In this document: positions 8,455 through 16,862 of the stretch, one piece after another
Position numbering within the stretch: position 1 is the stretch's first letter
How the letters are laid out: each line of letters begins with the position of its first letter
Notes under the pieces: generated by a model
Databases searched by the model: none
Seen by the model: the letters and a program-made list of their open reading frames with translations, nothing else
What the model was told of the DNA's origin: nothing
Position numbers and translations under genes: made by a program
Source: an uncultured Rhodocyclaceae bacterium
GTDB lineage: Bacteria > Pseudomonadota > Gammaproteobacteria > Burkholderiales > Rhodocyclaceae
Direction: 5' to 3'
Length of the DNA stretch: 64,000 nt
Assembly (NCBI GenBank): GCA_907163075.1
Contig: CAJQTY010000001.1
Span: 1,178,001-1,242,000 of the forward strand

Positions 8455-11148
8455 ATGATTGAACAACACTACCTTACCAGCCTCTTTGAACCCAAATCGG
8501 TTGCCGTCATCGGCGCCTCCGACCGGGAGAATTCGGTCGGTAATGTCCTGTTCAAGAACATCCTTCAGTCGGGATACAAGGGTCGCCTGTACCCGGTCAA
8601 TCCGAAGCACGACACGATCATGGGCATACCGTCGTACAAATCGATCGAGGATATCAGCGCCCGCGCCGAACTGGCTATCATCGTCACGCGCCCGCAGACG
8701 GTTCCCGACATCGTCGAGCAATGCGGCCGCAGCGGCATCAAGAACGTGGTCATCATCACCGCCGGATTCCGGGAAGCCGGGCACTCGGGCGCCGCGCTTG
8801 AGCGCAAGACGCTGGAAGTCGCCCGCAGTTACGGCATCCGTGTTCTCGGCCCCAATTGCCTGGGCATCATTCGCCCCGAACTGGGCCTCAACGCGACCTT
8901 CGCCAGCGTCACCGCCAATGTCGGCAATCTGGCGCTGGTTTCGCAGTCGGGCGCCATGTGTTCGGCCGTGCTCGACTGGGCCAAGAGCAACCGGGTCGGC
9001 TTCTCCAGCGTCATCTCGCTGGGCAGCACCGCCGATATCGACTTCGGCGAGATACTCGACTACCTGGTCTACGACAACCGCACGCATTACATTCTGCTCT
9101 ACATCGAAGGCATACGGAACTCGCGCCGTTTCATGAGCGCACTGCGTTCGGCGGCGCGCATCAAGCCGATCATCCTGCTCAAGGCCGGCCGTCACGCCGC
9201 GGGCTCGGCCGCCGTGCAACTGCACTCGGGAATGATCGCCGGGTCGGACGTGGTTTTCGATGCCGCCGTGCGCCGATCCGGCGTCGTGCGCGTGCAAAAC
9301 ATCGGGCAGCTGTTCTACGCCTCGAAAGCACTCGGTTCGAAGTTCCGCCCGCTCGGCAAACGGCTGGCCATCATCACCAACGGCGGCGGCCCTGGCGCCA
9401 TGGCCGCCGATCGTGCCGGCGACATGGACATCCCATTGGCCGCGCTTTCCGCGGAAACCATTCGGGCGCTAAACGCCAAGATGCCGCCCACATGGTCGCA
9501 GAGCAACCCGATCGACATCGTTGGTGACGCCACGCCCGAACGCTATCGCGACGCCATTCTTGCCGTTGCCGAAGACAGCGGCGTAGACGGCATCCTGGTC
9601 ATGCTCTCGCCGCAAGCCATGACGCAGCCAATGGAAGTCGCGCAGGTGGTGATCGCGGTCAGCGAGCAGACGTCGAAGCCTCTTCTCGCCTGCTGGATGG
9701 GTGAAGAACAGGTCGCCGTCGCGCGCCGGCTGATCGAAAGCTCCGGCGTACCGGCCTTCCGCATGCCCGAGGCGGCGGTCGAACTCTACTATCACATCTC
9801 CACCTACTACCGTAACCAGATACTGCTGCTGCAAACGCCGGAAAGCTCGCGCCAACTCGCCCCGCAGGAAACGCAGGGGGCCAGGATGCTGATCGAGGCG
9901 GTATTGCACGAGCATCGCAAGGTGCTTTCCGAGATGGAGTCGAAAGCGGTGTTGCGCGCCTTCCGCATCCCGGTGGCGCAAACCATGGTCGCCCGCACCG
10001 CAACCGAATCGCTGTTGCTGGCCGAGCAGATCGGCTTTCCGGTGGCCATGAAAGTCGATTCGCCGGACTTGGTCCGCAAGAGCGAAGCGGGCGGCGTGCG
10101 CCTGAATATCAGCAACGCCCCGGCCGCCCGCAACGCCTACCATGACATCATTGAAACGGTGCAGAAAAAACACCCGAACGCGCGCATCAACGGGGTCTCG
10201 ATCGAGCCCTACCTGACCCGTCTGCATGGCCGCGAACTGATGATCGGCGTCGCGCGCGACCCGACCTTCGGGCCGATCATCACCTTCGGCGCCGGTGGCA
10301 GCGAAGTCGAGATTTTCAGCGACCGCGCGGTGGCGCTACCGCCGCTCAACCGCTTCCTGGTCCAGGATCTGATCCGCTCGACACGCGCCGCCCAGTTGCT
10401 CGGCGAATTCCGTAATATGCCGCCGATCAAGATGGAGGCACTGGAAGACGTACTGCTGAACATTTCCGAGATGGTGTGCGAACTTCCCTGGCTGCAGGAA
10501 CTGGACATCAATCCGCTGATCGTCGACGAACACGGCGCCATCGTCGCCGACGCGCGCATCGTCATCGACCACGCCGCGACCACCGGCGACCGCTATTCGC
10601 ACATGGCCATCCACCCCTACCCGTCGCACCTGATCCAGGAATGGGAACAGCCGGACGGACGAACCGTCACCATTCGCCCGATCCGCCCGGAGGATGCCGA
10701 CATGGAACAGGACTTCGTCAAGCGCATGTCGGACGAAAGCAAGTATTACCGCTTCATGGACACCCTGCGCGAACTCACGCAGCCGATGCTGGTGCGCTTT
10801 ACTCAGGTTGACTACGACCGCGAGATGGCCCTCGTTGCCACGCTGCCCGGCGACGACGGGAAGCCGACACAGATTGGCGTGGCGCGCTACGTCACCAATC
10901 CGGACGGTGAAACCGTGGAATTCGCGCTGGCCGTTGCCGACGACTGGCAGAAGCATGGCGTCGGCCGCCGACTGATGGGCGTGCTGATCGAAAGCGCGCG
11001 CCAGAAGGGCTATCGCGCCATCGTCGGCGACGTGTTGACGCAGAACACCAAGATGTTCCGCCTGATGACATCGATCGGCTTTACCATCCATGCGCACCAC
11101 GAAGATCCGGCCGTCAAGCGCGTCGTCTTCCCCCTGCATCCGGTGTAA
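8455..11148 (+). CDS. Pat-type protein: acyl-CoA synthetase (NDP-forming)-like + GNAT acetyltransferase
   Basis: Protein of 897 residues with the architecture of Pat/PatZ (886 in E. coli), which acetylates lysines of metabolic enzymes such as acetyl-CoA synthetase. Order: CoA-binding domain (about 8-130, LGPNCLGIIRP), succinyl-CoA-ligase-like domain (about 150-300), ligase/linker, ATP-grasp domain (about 490-700), and a C-terminal GNAT domain (about 730-895) with the acetyl-CoA loop HGVGRRLMGVL. In known Pat proteins the synthetase part is catalytically dead and acts as a sensor. It is convergent with icd across a shared terminator. Confidence 0.92.
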   Translation: MIEQHYLTSLFEPKSVAVIGASDRENSVGNVLFKNILQSGYKGRLYPVNPKHDTIMGIPSYKSIEDISARAELAIIVTRPQTVPDIVEQCGRSGIKNVVIITAGFREAGHSGAALERKTLEVARSYGIRVLGPNCLGIIRPELGLNATFASVTANVGNLALVSQSGAMCSAVLDWAKSNRVGFSSVISLGSTADIDFGEILDYLVYDNRTHYILLYIEGIRNSRRFMSALRSAARIKPIILLKAGRHAAGSAAVQLHSGMIAGSDVVFDAAVRRSGVVRVQNIGQLFYASKALGSKFRPLGKRLAIITNGGGPGAMAADRAGDMDIPLAALSAETIRALNAKMPPTWSQSNPIDIVGDATPERYRDAILAVAEDSGVDGILVMLSPQAMTQPMEVAQVVIAVSEQTSKPLLACWMGEEQVAVARRLIESSGVPAFRMPEAAVELYYHISTYYRNQILLLQTPESSRQLAPQETQGARMLIEAVLHEHRKVLSEMESKAVLRAFRIPVAQTMVARTATESLLLAEQIGFPVAMKVDSPDLVRKSEAGGVRLNISNAPAARNAYHDIIETVQKKHPNARINGVSIEPYLTRLHGRELMIGVARDPTFGPIITFGAGGSEVEIFSDRAVALPPLNRFLVQDLIRSTRAAQLLGEFRNMPPIKMEALEDVLLNISEMVCELPWLQELDINPLIVDEHGAIVADARIVIDHAATTGDRYSHMAIHPYPSHLIQEWEQPDGRTVTIRPIRPEDADMEQDFVKRMSDESKYYRFMDTLRELTQPMLVRFTQVDYDREMALVATLPGDDGKPTQIGVARYVTNPDGETVEFALAVADDWQKHGVGRRLMGVLIESARQKGYRAIVGDVLTQNTKMFRLMTSIGFTIHAHHEDPAVKRVVFPLHPV

Positions 11149-11363
11149 GCACGCGTCGCAGGCGGTCGAGTCGGTGACGGAGTGACACCCGTCGCCCTCT
11201 CACACCGCCGTACGCGTGGATGCGCCAGCCCTTTGCCCTCGGCGTCCTTCAGACTCGCACTCGACCACAACATCCGTGCCGTTCCACTCACTCTCCTCAT
11301 TGGCGGCCGAGTAGTGGACTTTCACCTCCACGCAAGTGCACTCTGCCGGCCGCACCAAAAAAG

Positions 11364-11386
11364 AAAGCCCCGACTAGCGGGGCTTT
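11364..11386. terminator. Bidirectional intrinsic terminator between pat and icd
   Basis: A stem AAAGCCCCG / CGGGGCTTT (9 bp, loop ACTAG) is followed by TTTT on the plus strand and by a T-rich run on the minus strand (AAAAAAG on plus, 11357-11363). It can serve both converging genes. Confidence 0.85.
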
Positions 11387-11412
11387 TCAGTACGCGCCGA
11401 ACTCGCGGCGAT

Positions 11413-12642
11413 TTACATGCGCGCAATCATCGCGTCGCCGAATCCGGAACACGAAACCTCGGTCGCGCCCTCCATCAGGCGGGCGAAGTCGTAAGTCACG
11501 ACCTTGTCGCCGATTGCCGCTTCCATCGACTTGATGATCATGTCGGCTGCTTCGAGCCAGCCCATGTGGCGCAACATCATTTCGGCCGACAGAATCAGCG
11601 AACCGGGGTTCACGTAGTCCTTGCCGGCATACTTCGGTGCCGTGCCGTGCGTCGCTTCGAAGCAGGCGTATTGGTCAGAGATGTTGGCGCCCGGAGCAAT
11701 GCCGATACCGCCGACCTGTGCCGCCAGCGCGTCGGAGATGTAGTCGCCGTTCAGGTTGGTGGTGGCGATCACGTCGTATTCCGCCGGACGCAGCAGGATC
11801 TGCTGCAGGAAGGCGTCGGCGATGGCGTCCTTGATAACGATACCGTTCGGCAGCTTGAGCCACGGACCGCCGTCGATCTCGACGCCGCCGAATTCGCTCT
11901 TGGCCAAAGCGTAGGCCCAGTCACGGAAGCCACCCTCGGTGAACTTCATGATGTTGCCCTTGTGCACGATGGTCACCGACCGGCGTTTGTTGGCAATCGC
12001 GTACTTGATCGCGGCGCGTACCAGGCGCTCGGTGCCGTCTTTGGAAACCGGCTTGATGCCGATGCCCGACGTTTCCGGGAAACGGATCTTCTTGACGCCC
12101 ATTTCTTCCTGCAGGAACTTGACGACTTTCTTGCAGGCATCGGTTCCCGACTGCCACTCGACGCCGCAGTAAATGTCCTCGGTATTCTCACGATAAATGA
12201 CCATATCGGTTTTCGACGGATCCTTCAGCGGCGAGGGAACACCCTTGAAGTAGCGCACCGGGCGCACGCACTGGTAGAGGTCAAGTTCCTGGCGCAACGC
12301 TACGTTCAGCGAGCGGATGCCGCCACCGACCGGCGTCGTCATCGGTCCCTTGATCGAAACGGAGTACTCCTTCAGCGTATCAAGCGTCTCCTTGGACATC
12401 CAGACATCGGAACCGTACATCTTGGTCGACTTTTCACCGGCATAGACTTCCATCCAGTAAATTTTCTTCTTGCCGCCGTAAGCCTTGGCCACGGCCGCAT
12501 CGACCACCTTCTGCATCACCGGCGTGATATCGACACCAATACCGTCACCTTCGATGAACGGGATGATGGGGTTATCCGGCATTGCTTGACCGGGAACGAT
12601 TTTTTGGCCGCCCTGTGGAACCTTGATCAGACTTTCGCTCAT
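11413..12642 (-). CDS. icd: NADP-dependent isocitrate dehydrogenase
   Basis: TCA-cycle enzyme converting isocitrate to 2-oxoglutarate with NADP. 409 residues (E. coli 416). The substrate loop [16 protein letters not shown] carries Ser111, equivalent to the serine phosphorylated by AceK in E. coli. The catalytic [11 protein letters not shown] and the nucleotide motif HGTAPKYAG are present. It is a single gene with its own terminator downstream and a promoter region upstream. Confidence 0.97.
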   Translation of the reverse strand: MSESLIKVPQGGQKIVPGQAMPDNPIIPFIEGDGIGVDITPVMQKVVDAAVAKAYGGKKKIYWMEVYAGEKSTKMYGSDVWMSKETLDTLKEYSVSIKGPMTTPVGGGIRSLNVALRQELDLYQCVRPVRYFKGVPSPLKDPSKTDMVIYRENTEDIYCGVEWQSGTDACKKVVKFLQEEMGVKKIRFPETSGIGIKPVSKDGTERLVRAAIKYAIANKRRSVTIVHKGNIMKFTEGGFRDWAYALAKSEFGGVEIDGGPWLKLPNGIVIKDAIADAFLQQILLRPAEYDVIATTNLNGDYISDALAAQVGGIGIAPGANISDQYACFEATHGTAPKYAGKDYVNPGSLILSAEMMLRHMGWLEAADMIIKSMEAAIGDKVVTYDFARLMEGATEVSCSGFGDAMIARM

Positions 12643-13078
12643 ATCGCTACTCCATTAAAGTGATTTGGTTACATCCTAGTACCAGTAAAGACACGCCCAT
12701 CTATTGTGTCGCTGAGATTCAGCGTAGCCGCTTAAAATACTCTGGTCACGACCAAAGCGCGGAAAAAGCGCGGGAAGCGCACAATACTGGGCGATAAGCG
12801 CGCGATTGTACCCGTGCTTGGCTACGCCTATATTCGCCATAGTACTCCGTCGCAGCCCGGGAAACGATAGCACGTGTAAAGCGCGTCGGCCTTGAGGTAT
12901 TTTGCCGATGCTTTGTCCGTCTTTTGCCCGCCTGACCGCCAGTTCATTGAACTCGGTCGTGTAGGCCGGTTTCGGAATCTTAATTTCACGCCTTCCAGAA
13001 GTGACTCAATTTTCGGTCACCCTTGGCAAACCAATTTCCGGGACGCTCAATACGGTTTCATCTGCCATGACAATCCCC
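12643..13078. other. Spacer between icd and the HIRAN gene, with an IS remnant
   Basis: About 435 bases without an intact gene. The first 200 should contain the icd promoter (minus strand). From about 12880 to 12990 it holds an IS3-type OrfA remnant. Nothing else is recognisable. Confidence 0.6.
12880..12990 (-). pseudogene. IS3-family OrfA transposase remnant
   Basis: The minus strand encodes EIKIPKPAYTTEF, NELAVRRAKDGQSIGK, close to the helix-turn-helix start of IS3-family OrfA proteins (KxPxPxYTxEFKELAVKRVKDGQSI). The homology stops abruptly after about 32 codons and no inverted repeats or OrfB are nearby, so this is a fragment. It marks the edge of an accessory zone that extends to the tRNA island. 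Confidence 0.65.
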
Positions 13079-13468
13079 TCAGGTATTCAACGAAAGCGAT
13101 ACCTCGATCCGATCCCACGGATTTGATGACTCGCGTAATGCCACGATTGATGCAGAAACGTGACGACCCGAATCCATGAGGTGTGCGATTGTTGAGTTCT
13201 CTGCCCGGGGAACATAGCCAATCTTCACACCATCGAATTCAATCCGCACGGCGCGTGGGTCATAGGGATTATTTGGTTCACGGACCAAACCCAACGGTAC
13301 ACCTGGCATCAGCTGAGACCAAAGCGATTCGCCTTGGTGGTACTGGAACCCTGCTACCGGTGAATGCTGAAGTTCAATTGATTGCTTACCTGCTGCGCGA
13401 GCAGCAGGAGCGACAGTACTGATACCAATGAGTGCTGTAATTCGCTCAAGAAAGAATCGTCGATTCAT
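13079..13468 (-). CDS. Exported HIRAN-domain protein
   Basis: 129 residues. The N-terminus NRRFFLERI plus a hydrophobic stretch ending in AARA resembles a twin-arginine export signal, with cleavage near residue 26. The rest is one HIRAN domain (about 37-125): VAGFQYHQGE, LGLVREPNNPYDPRAVRI, GYVPRAENS. HIRAN domains bind DNA 3' ends or act as modules in helicases and nucleases. As a stand-alone exported protein the role is unknown. A 21-bp operator (13509-13529), shared with the rtcB and WYL genes, lies 40 bases before the start, so it is probably a member of the same regulon. Confidence 0.85.
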   Translation of the reverse strand: MNRRFFLERITALIGISTVAPAARAAGKQSIELQHSPVAGFQYHQGESLWSQLMPGVPLGLVREPNNPYDPRAVRIEFDGVKIGYVPRAENSTIAHLMDSGRHVSASIVALRESSNPWDRIEVSLSLNT

Positions 13469-13508
13469 GGCTGCCTCCTATTCGATATCGATTCAGCCTA
13501 CATGGGGT

Positions 13509-13529
13509 GTGGCTCAAATATTGCGCCAC
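13509..13529. promoter_or_regulatory. WYL-regulon operator, copy 1 (HIRAN gene)
   Basis: GTGGCTCAA-ATA-TTGCGCCAC, an inverted repeat with 9-base arms and one mismatched pair. It lies 40 bases upstream of the HIRAN start and matches the copy before the WYL gene at 19 of 21 positions and the copy before rtcB at 18 of 21. Confidence 0.75.
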
Positions 13530-13541
13530 CCACAGATCATT

Positions 13542-13712
13542 TCACCTCGGCATCCAGAGATAGCCCTGCAACCACAACCGTCTCTCGATATCCTGATCGA
13601 CTTGCGGTGGCGCCTCGCCTGACCAGGCACGCCGAGTAATCAGAATGTCCAGATCGGCATCCTCGTCGCCGAAACGCATCACCGTGGCGCGCACCGAGCT
13701 ATAGTCGAAACT
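13542..13712 (-). pseudogene. C-terminal remnant of an unrecognised gene, truncated by an IS
   Basis: The minus strand reads SSVRATVMRFGDEDADLD then ILITRRAWSGEAPPQVDQ and ends LWLQGYLWMPR. Composition and lack of stops suggest genuine coding sequence. The open frame continues upstream to 13796, but that part overlaps what looks like the left end of an IS256-type element, so the native gene is cut near 13700-13715. It ends 73 bases before the HIRAN gene on the same strand. Family not recognised. Confidence 0.45.
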
Positions 13713-14001
13713 GGTGTATGACCCAAAAGAGATGCGGGGCTTGATAAGGAGGCGTGCCTCTGCCGAAAATTGATTATCGAGATCGATTGACAGCAATCAC
13801 GGAGGACACGCCATGACGAAGGATACGAAGAACGGAAACGCGGAGCAAACGGAAATGGGGCTGTCGCTGGAAGAATTGATCCGGCGCGGCGCGCGGGAAC
13901 TGACTCAGAAAGCCATCGAGGTCGAGGTAAGGGAATTGTTGGCCGACTACGAGAACGTCAAGATGCTGGGCGGACAACGCGCAGTCGTCCGGAATGGCTA
14001 C
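13700..14001 (+). mobile_element. IS256-family insertion sequence remnant (left end and transposase N-terminus)
   Basis: An ATG at 13813 with a strong ribosome site (GGAGGACACGCC) starts MTKDTKNGNAEQTEMG, then LSLEELIRRGARELTQKAIE and RAVVRNGY, the conserved N-terminus of IS256-family transposases (about 400 residues when intact). The homology stops after codon 63 at 13999-14001, exactly where the rtcB stop codon (13998-14000) begins. The upstream bases at about 13700-13812 resemble the left terminal region. The right part of the element is gone, apparently in a deletion ending at the rtcB stop. Confidence 0.8.
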
Positions 14002-15194
14002 CCCTTCACGCAAACCACTTGCTTCAGGGTATGTAGCGTTTCGGTGAGATCCTTCTGGTTCTCCATCACAGCATCAATATCCTTGTAGGCGCCGGGGATT
14101 TCGTCGATGACGCCACTGTCCTTGCGACAGATCACCCCATCGGTCTGCCGCGCGAGATCGGCTTCGGTGAACTGCTTTTCGGCCGCAGTGCGGCTCATCC
14201 GGCGGCCGGCACCATGGGCGCTGGAAGTAAAACTTTCCGGGTTGCCCAAGCCGCGAACTATGTAGCTGCGCGCCCCCATGCTGCCCGGGATGATCCCCAT
14301 GTCGCCTTCGCGCGCCCGGATAGCGCCCTTACGGGTTACCCAGACATCCGCGCCGAAGTGATGCTCCCGAGCCACATAGTTGTGATGACAGTTCACCACC
14401 TCACTGGTGACATCGAAGGGTGGCAGGTGGCGCTTGAGTGCCGCCAGCACCAGATCGACCATGCATTGCCGGTTCTGCAAGGCATATTCCTGCGCCCAAT
14501 GCACCGCCTCGACGTAGTCGTCGAAATGCTCGGTGCCTTCAGGGAGGTAGGCGAGATCACGATCCGGCAACTGGATCATCCAGCGCTCCATGTCCTTGCG
14601 GGCCAGCTGGATGAAGTATCCGGCCATCGCATTACCAATACCGCGACTCCCCGAGTGCAGCATGACCCACACCTGATTGGACTCATCCAGGCAAACCTCA
14701 ATGAAGTGGTTGCCACCGCCGAGGGTGCCGAGTTGCTTGACCCACTTGGTCGTGCCGCAGATGGTCTTTTCCAGCGTCGGATGCTTTTGCAGGATTCGAC
14801 TCAGACCCGTTGCGAACGGCAGGGCTTGATCCTCGAACGACCGTCGGTTGTTATGCATGCCTCGACCAACGGGAACGTCCCTGCTGATCTGGTCGAAGAC
14901 CCCCTTCAAGGATTTTTCGTCCAGATCAGTGGCCGTGATGGAAAGCCGACATGCCACCATGCCGCAGCCAATATCGACGCCGACTGCAGCAGGAATGATG
15001 GCCTTGTGGGTGGCGATCACTGATCCAATCGTCGCCCCAATGCCAAGATGGACGTCGGGCATGGCCGCGACGTGATGATGAATGAAGGGCAGGCTGGCGA
15101 TATTGGCCAGCTGCTGCTTGGAATTGTCATCGACATCGTCGGTCCAGATTTTGACCGGCACTCTCTTGTCGGTCAGAACTTGCTTGATCGGCAT
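13998..15194 (-). CDS. rtcB: RNA-splicing ligase RtcB
   Basis: GTP- and Mn-dependent ligase joining RNA 2',3'-cyclic phosphate or 3'-phosphate ends to 5'-OH ends, used in RNA repair. 398 residues (E. coli 408) with an intact C-terminus VVCVKG. Metal ligands include Asp74/Cys77 in GVDIGCGM and the His in GGGNHFIE; the guanylylated His lies in SSAHGAGRRMSR. E. coli rtcBA is controlled by the sigma-54 activator RtcR. Here a WYL-domain regulator gene lies 73 bases upstream on the same strand instead, and no rtcA or archease is present. A copy of the shared operator stands 54 bases before the start. Confidence 0.96.
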   Translation of the reverse strand: MPIKQVLTDKRVPVKIWTDDVDDNSKQQLANIASLPFIHHHVAAMPDVHLGIGATIGSVIATHKAIIPAAVGVDIGCGMVACRLSITATDLDEKSLKGVFDQISRDVPVGRGMHNNRRSFEDQALPFATGLSRILQKHPTLEKTICGTTKWVKQLGTLGGGNHFIEVCLDESNQVWVMLHSGSRGIGNAMAGYFIQLARKDMERWMIQLPDRDLAYLPEGTEHFDDYVEAVHWAQEYALQNRQCMVDLVLAALKRHLPPFDVTSEVVNCHHNYVAREHHFGADVWVTRKGAIRAREGDMGIIPGSMGARSYIVRGLGNPESFTSSAHGAGRRMSRTAAEKQFTEADLARQTDGVICRKDSGVIDEIPGAYKDIDAVMENQKDLTETLHTLKQVVCVKG

Positions 15195-15248
15195 ACGTTA
15201 CTCCCCTTCACTGTTCCATTCACCAGTGCGAGTATTGTCGAGGAGCAA

Positions 15249-15269
15249 GTGGATCAAATACTGCGCCTC
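15249..15269. promoter_or_regulatory. WYL-regulon operator, copy 2 (rtcB)
   Basis: GTGGATCAA-ATA-CTGCGCCTC, a weaker copy of the shared inverted repeat. It overlaps the stop codon of the WYL gene and lies 54 bases upstream of rtcB, suggesting that rtcB has its own regulated promoter in addition to read-through. Confidence 0.6.
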
Positions 15270-16260
15270 ATGAATTGATCAGATAACAACCGTGGTACAT
15301 CCCGGTCAACGCCGACACCTCGTCGGCTACAGTCCGACGCAGCGACGCGGGCGCTTCGACCTCGACATGTCGTCCGTGGCGCAGGATGTCCATCAGCAAT
15401 TCCCGCTCATCTGAATAAGGCACGCGCAGGCGGTAGCTGCCATCGGGAAAAACTTCAGACTGTTGTTCCCGATGCCAACGCTCGGACTGAACCCAGCGCG
15501 CACGTTCTGGTGAAAAGCGCAGCACGGCCCATGCCTTGGCTTGGCCGCCAAAGATGCCGTAGGCCGAAGAGTAGTGGGCATCCAGCTTGGCCACCGCCAC
15601 ATTGCGCGCTTTCTCGCGCAGCACCTTCACCCGCTGAATGGCATCCACCGAAAAACTACGCAGGTCGTTGCGCAGATGGCACCAGGCATCCAGATACCAG
15701 TTATCGCGGTAGTGGATGAGGCGTTGCGGCGAGATCGTGCGGGTATTGGTCTCGTTTCGCCCACGGTTCCAGGCATCGATCTCGATGCGCTTGCGTTCCA
15801 GCAATGCGATGGTGATATCGGTGAAAAATCGAAGCTCCACGGTGCGCTTGGCCATCGACAGCAGCCGCACCCGCTGCGTGATTTCCGAAGCCGAATGGCC
15901 GGAAGATTCCAGCAACGCGGCCAGGCGCGCCTGCAAAGGAGCAACGTGAGACGACAGGATGCCGGGTTCAAGGTCGCCCAAAAGTTTGTGGGCGGCCAGA
16001 AGCGCGTAGAGTTCACCGGCCGAAAACCACAGCCCGGGCAATTCGTAAGCTGGGCCCGTGGCCTGGATGCTCTCGAATCGATACCCCCCGGCATCGCGAT
16101 CCCAGACGATGGGCGCGTGGAGGCGGTCACGCAGATATTCCATGTCACGCTTGAAAGTGGCGCGCGACACGTCGAGCACTTCCAGAAACACCTCGATCGG
16201 CACCACGCGCCGTTCATGGAGCATTTGGTCGATTTTGTAGAAGCGCTCGGTGCGGTTCAT
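15268..16260 (-). CDS. YafY-type transcriptional regulator with HTH and WYL domains
   Basis: 330 residues: N-terminal winged HTH (about 1-60; MNRTERFYKIDQMLHERR, SRATFKRDMEYLRDRL) and a WYL domain (about 135-215) with the diagnostic DNWYLDAWCHLR, then the C-terminal WCX region. WYL domains bind nucleic-acid or nucleotide ligands and control DNA-damage, CRISPR and phage-defence genes in other bacteria. The gene leads rtcB on the same strand. The near-palindromic operator 28 bases upstream is repeated before rtcB and the HIRAN gene, so I infer that this protein autoregulates and controls all three. Confidence 0.93.
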   Translation of the reverse strand: MNRTERFYKIDQMLHERRVVPIEVFLEVLDVSRATFKRDMEYLRDRLHAPIVWDRDAGGYRFESIQATGPAYELPGLWFSAGELYALLAAHKLLGDLEPGILSSHVAPLQARLAALLESSGHSASEITQRVRLLSMAKRTVELRFFTDITIALLERKRIEIDAWNRGRNETNTRTISPQRLIHYRDNWYLDAWCHLRNDLRSFSVDAIQRVKVLREKARNVAVAKLDAHYSSAYGIFGGQAKAWAVLRFSPERARWVQSERWHREQQSEVFPDGSYRLRVPYSDERELLMDILRHGRHVEVEAPASLRRTVADEVSALTGMYHGCYLINS

Positions 16261-16288
16261 GGGGGCTCGTGATGAAATTAGGATTGTA

Positions 16289-16309
16289 GTGGCTCATATT
16301 TTGCGCCAC
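16289..16309. promoter_or_regulatory. WYL-regulon operator, copy 3 (WYL gene)
   Basis: GTGGCTCAT-ATT-TTGCGCCAC, 28 bases before the WYL start. On the minus strand the operator is directly followed by TACAAT (rc of 16283-16288), a possible -10 box, so bound regulator would sit between -35 and -10. Confidence 0.75.
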
Positions 16310-16584
16310 ACTGGCGAGATAATGCCATCTGCACGGCAAATAACAATAGACAGGTCGATTTTGTCCGCTCAAACCGTCACGCTCAGCCAGAGCCATTATT
16401 TGATTCCCTTGTTGTTCGCATTATGCGAGACAGTTTGGCTTGAGGGATAGTACGGAATTAATAATCAACTGCACCCTGACGCCAGGCTGCCCGAATCGTG
16501 AACGAAAAAAAACCAGTCAGGAAAATTTCGACTGGTTTTTATGATGACTGTTGTGAATCTTGCCATCTGGACCACTTGGAAAGA
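16310..16584. other. Spacer upstream of the WYL gene
   Basis: No gene seen. It contains the terminator of the small membrane protein genes (16511-16537); the rest has no recognisable feature. Confidence 0.5.
16511..16537 (-). terminator. Intrinsic terminator of the small membrane protein genes
   Basis: Stem AACCAGTC / GACTGGTT with an 11-base loop. On the minus strand it is followed by a run of T (A8 at 16505-16512 on plus). It lies about 50 bases after the stop of the second small gene. Confidence 0.8.
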
Positions 16585-16716
16585 CTAGCGATAGTCATGT
16601 TCGTACTCTGATCCGACGTACGAGTTCTCGTTGCGTGTGACGAAGTGACTGACCAACTGCGGTATCGCTGCAATCGCGAAAACGAGTCCAATTGAAGCAA
16701 TGGTGATTAAATTCAT
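16585..16716 (-). CDS. Small single-pass membrane protein (43 aa), paralogue 2
   Basis: MNLITIASIGLVFAIAAIP starts one hydrophobic segment (about 3-26), followed by a short polar tail ending EYEHDYR. A ribosome site AAGAAAGGG lies before the ATG. The gene 20 bases upstream encodes a protein of the same layout ending EEEYDYR. Both finish in Asp-Tyr-Arg after an acidic Tyr-containing stretch, so they look like tandem duplicates. An efficient terminator follows. No family recognised; the predicted topology is N-terminal helix with a cytosolic or periplasmic acidic tail. Confidence 0.65.
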   Translation of the reverse strand: MNLITIASIGLVFAIAAIPQLVSHFVTRNENSYVGSEYEHDYR

Positions 16717-16736
16717 TTCAGTGCCCTTTCTTGAGG

Positions 16737-16862
16737 TTAGCGGTAGTCATACTCTTCTTCGGGTTCCCAATCACGGGGGCCGGTGACGAGTGATGCGATG
16801 ATCGTCGGCAAAAGTGCGATGCCTACGACTAGAACGGTTGAAGCCAATTGACTTAAGCTCAT
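16737..16862 (-). CDS. Small single-pass membrane protein (41 aa), paralogue 1
   Basis: MSLSQLASTVLVVGIALLP begins a hydrophobic helix (about 5-27), then GPRDWEPEEEYDYR. The chosen ATG at 16862 gives 41 residues; an in-frame ATG at 16877 would add MKVNC, and the frame is open further upstream. The ribosome site is weak. It is the first of two tandem small genes that share length, layout and the DYR end. Function unknown; proteins of this size and shape often associate with larger membrane complexes or act as regulatory microproteins, but nothing here shows which. Confidence 0.6.
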   Translation of the reverse strand: MSLSQLASTVLVVGIALLPTIIASLVTGPRDWEPEEEYDYR

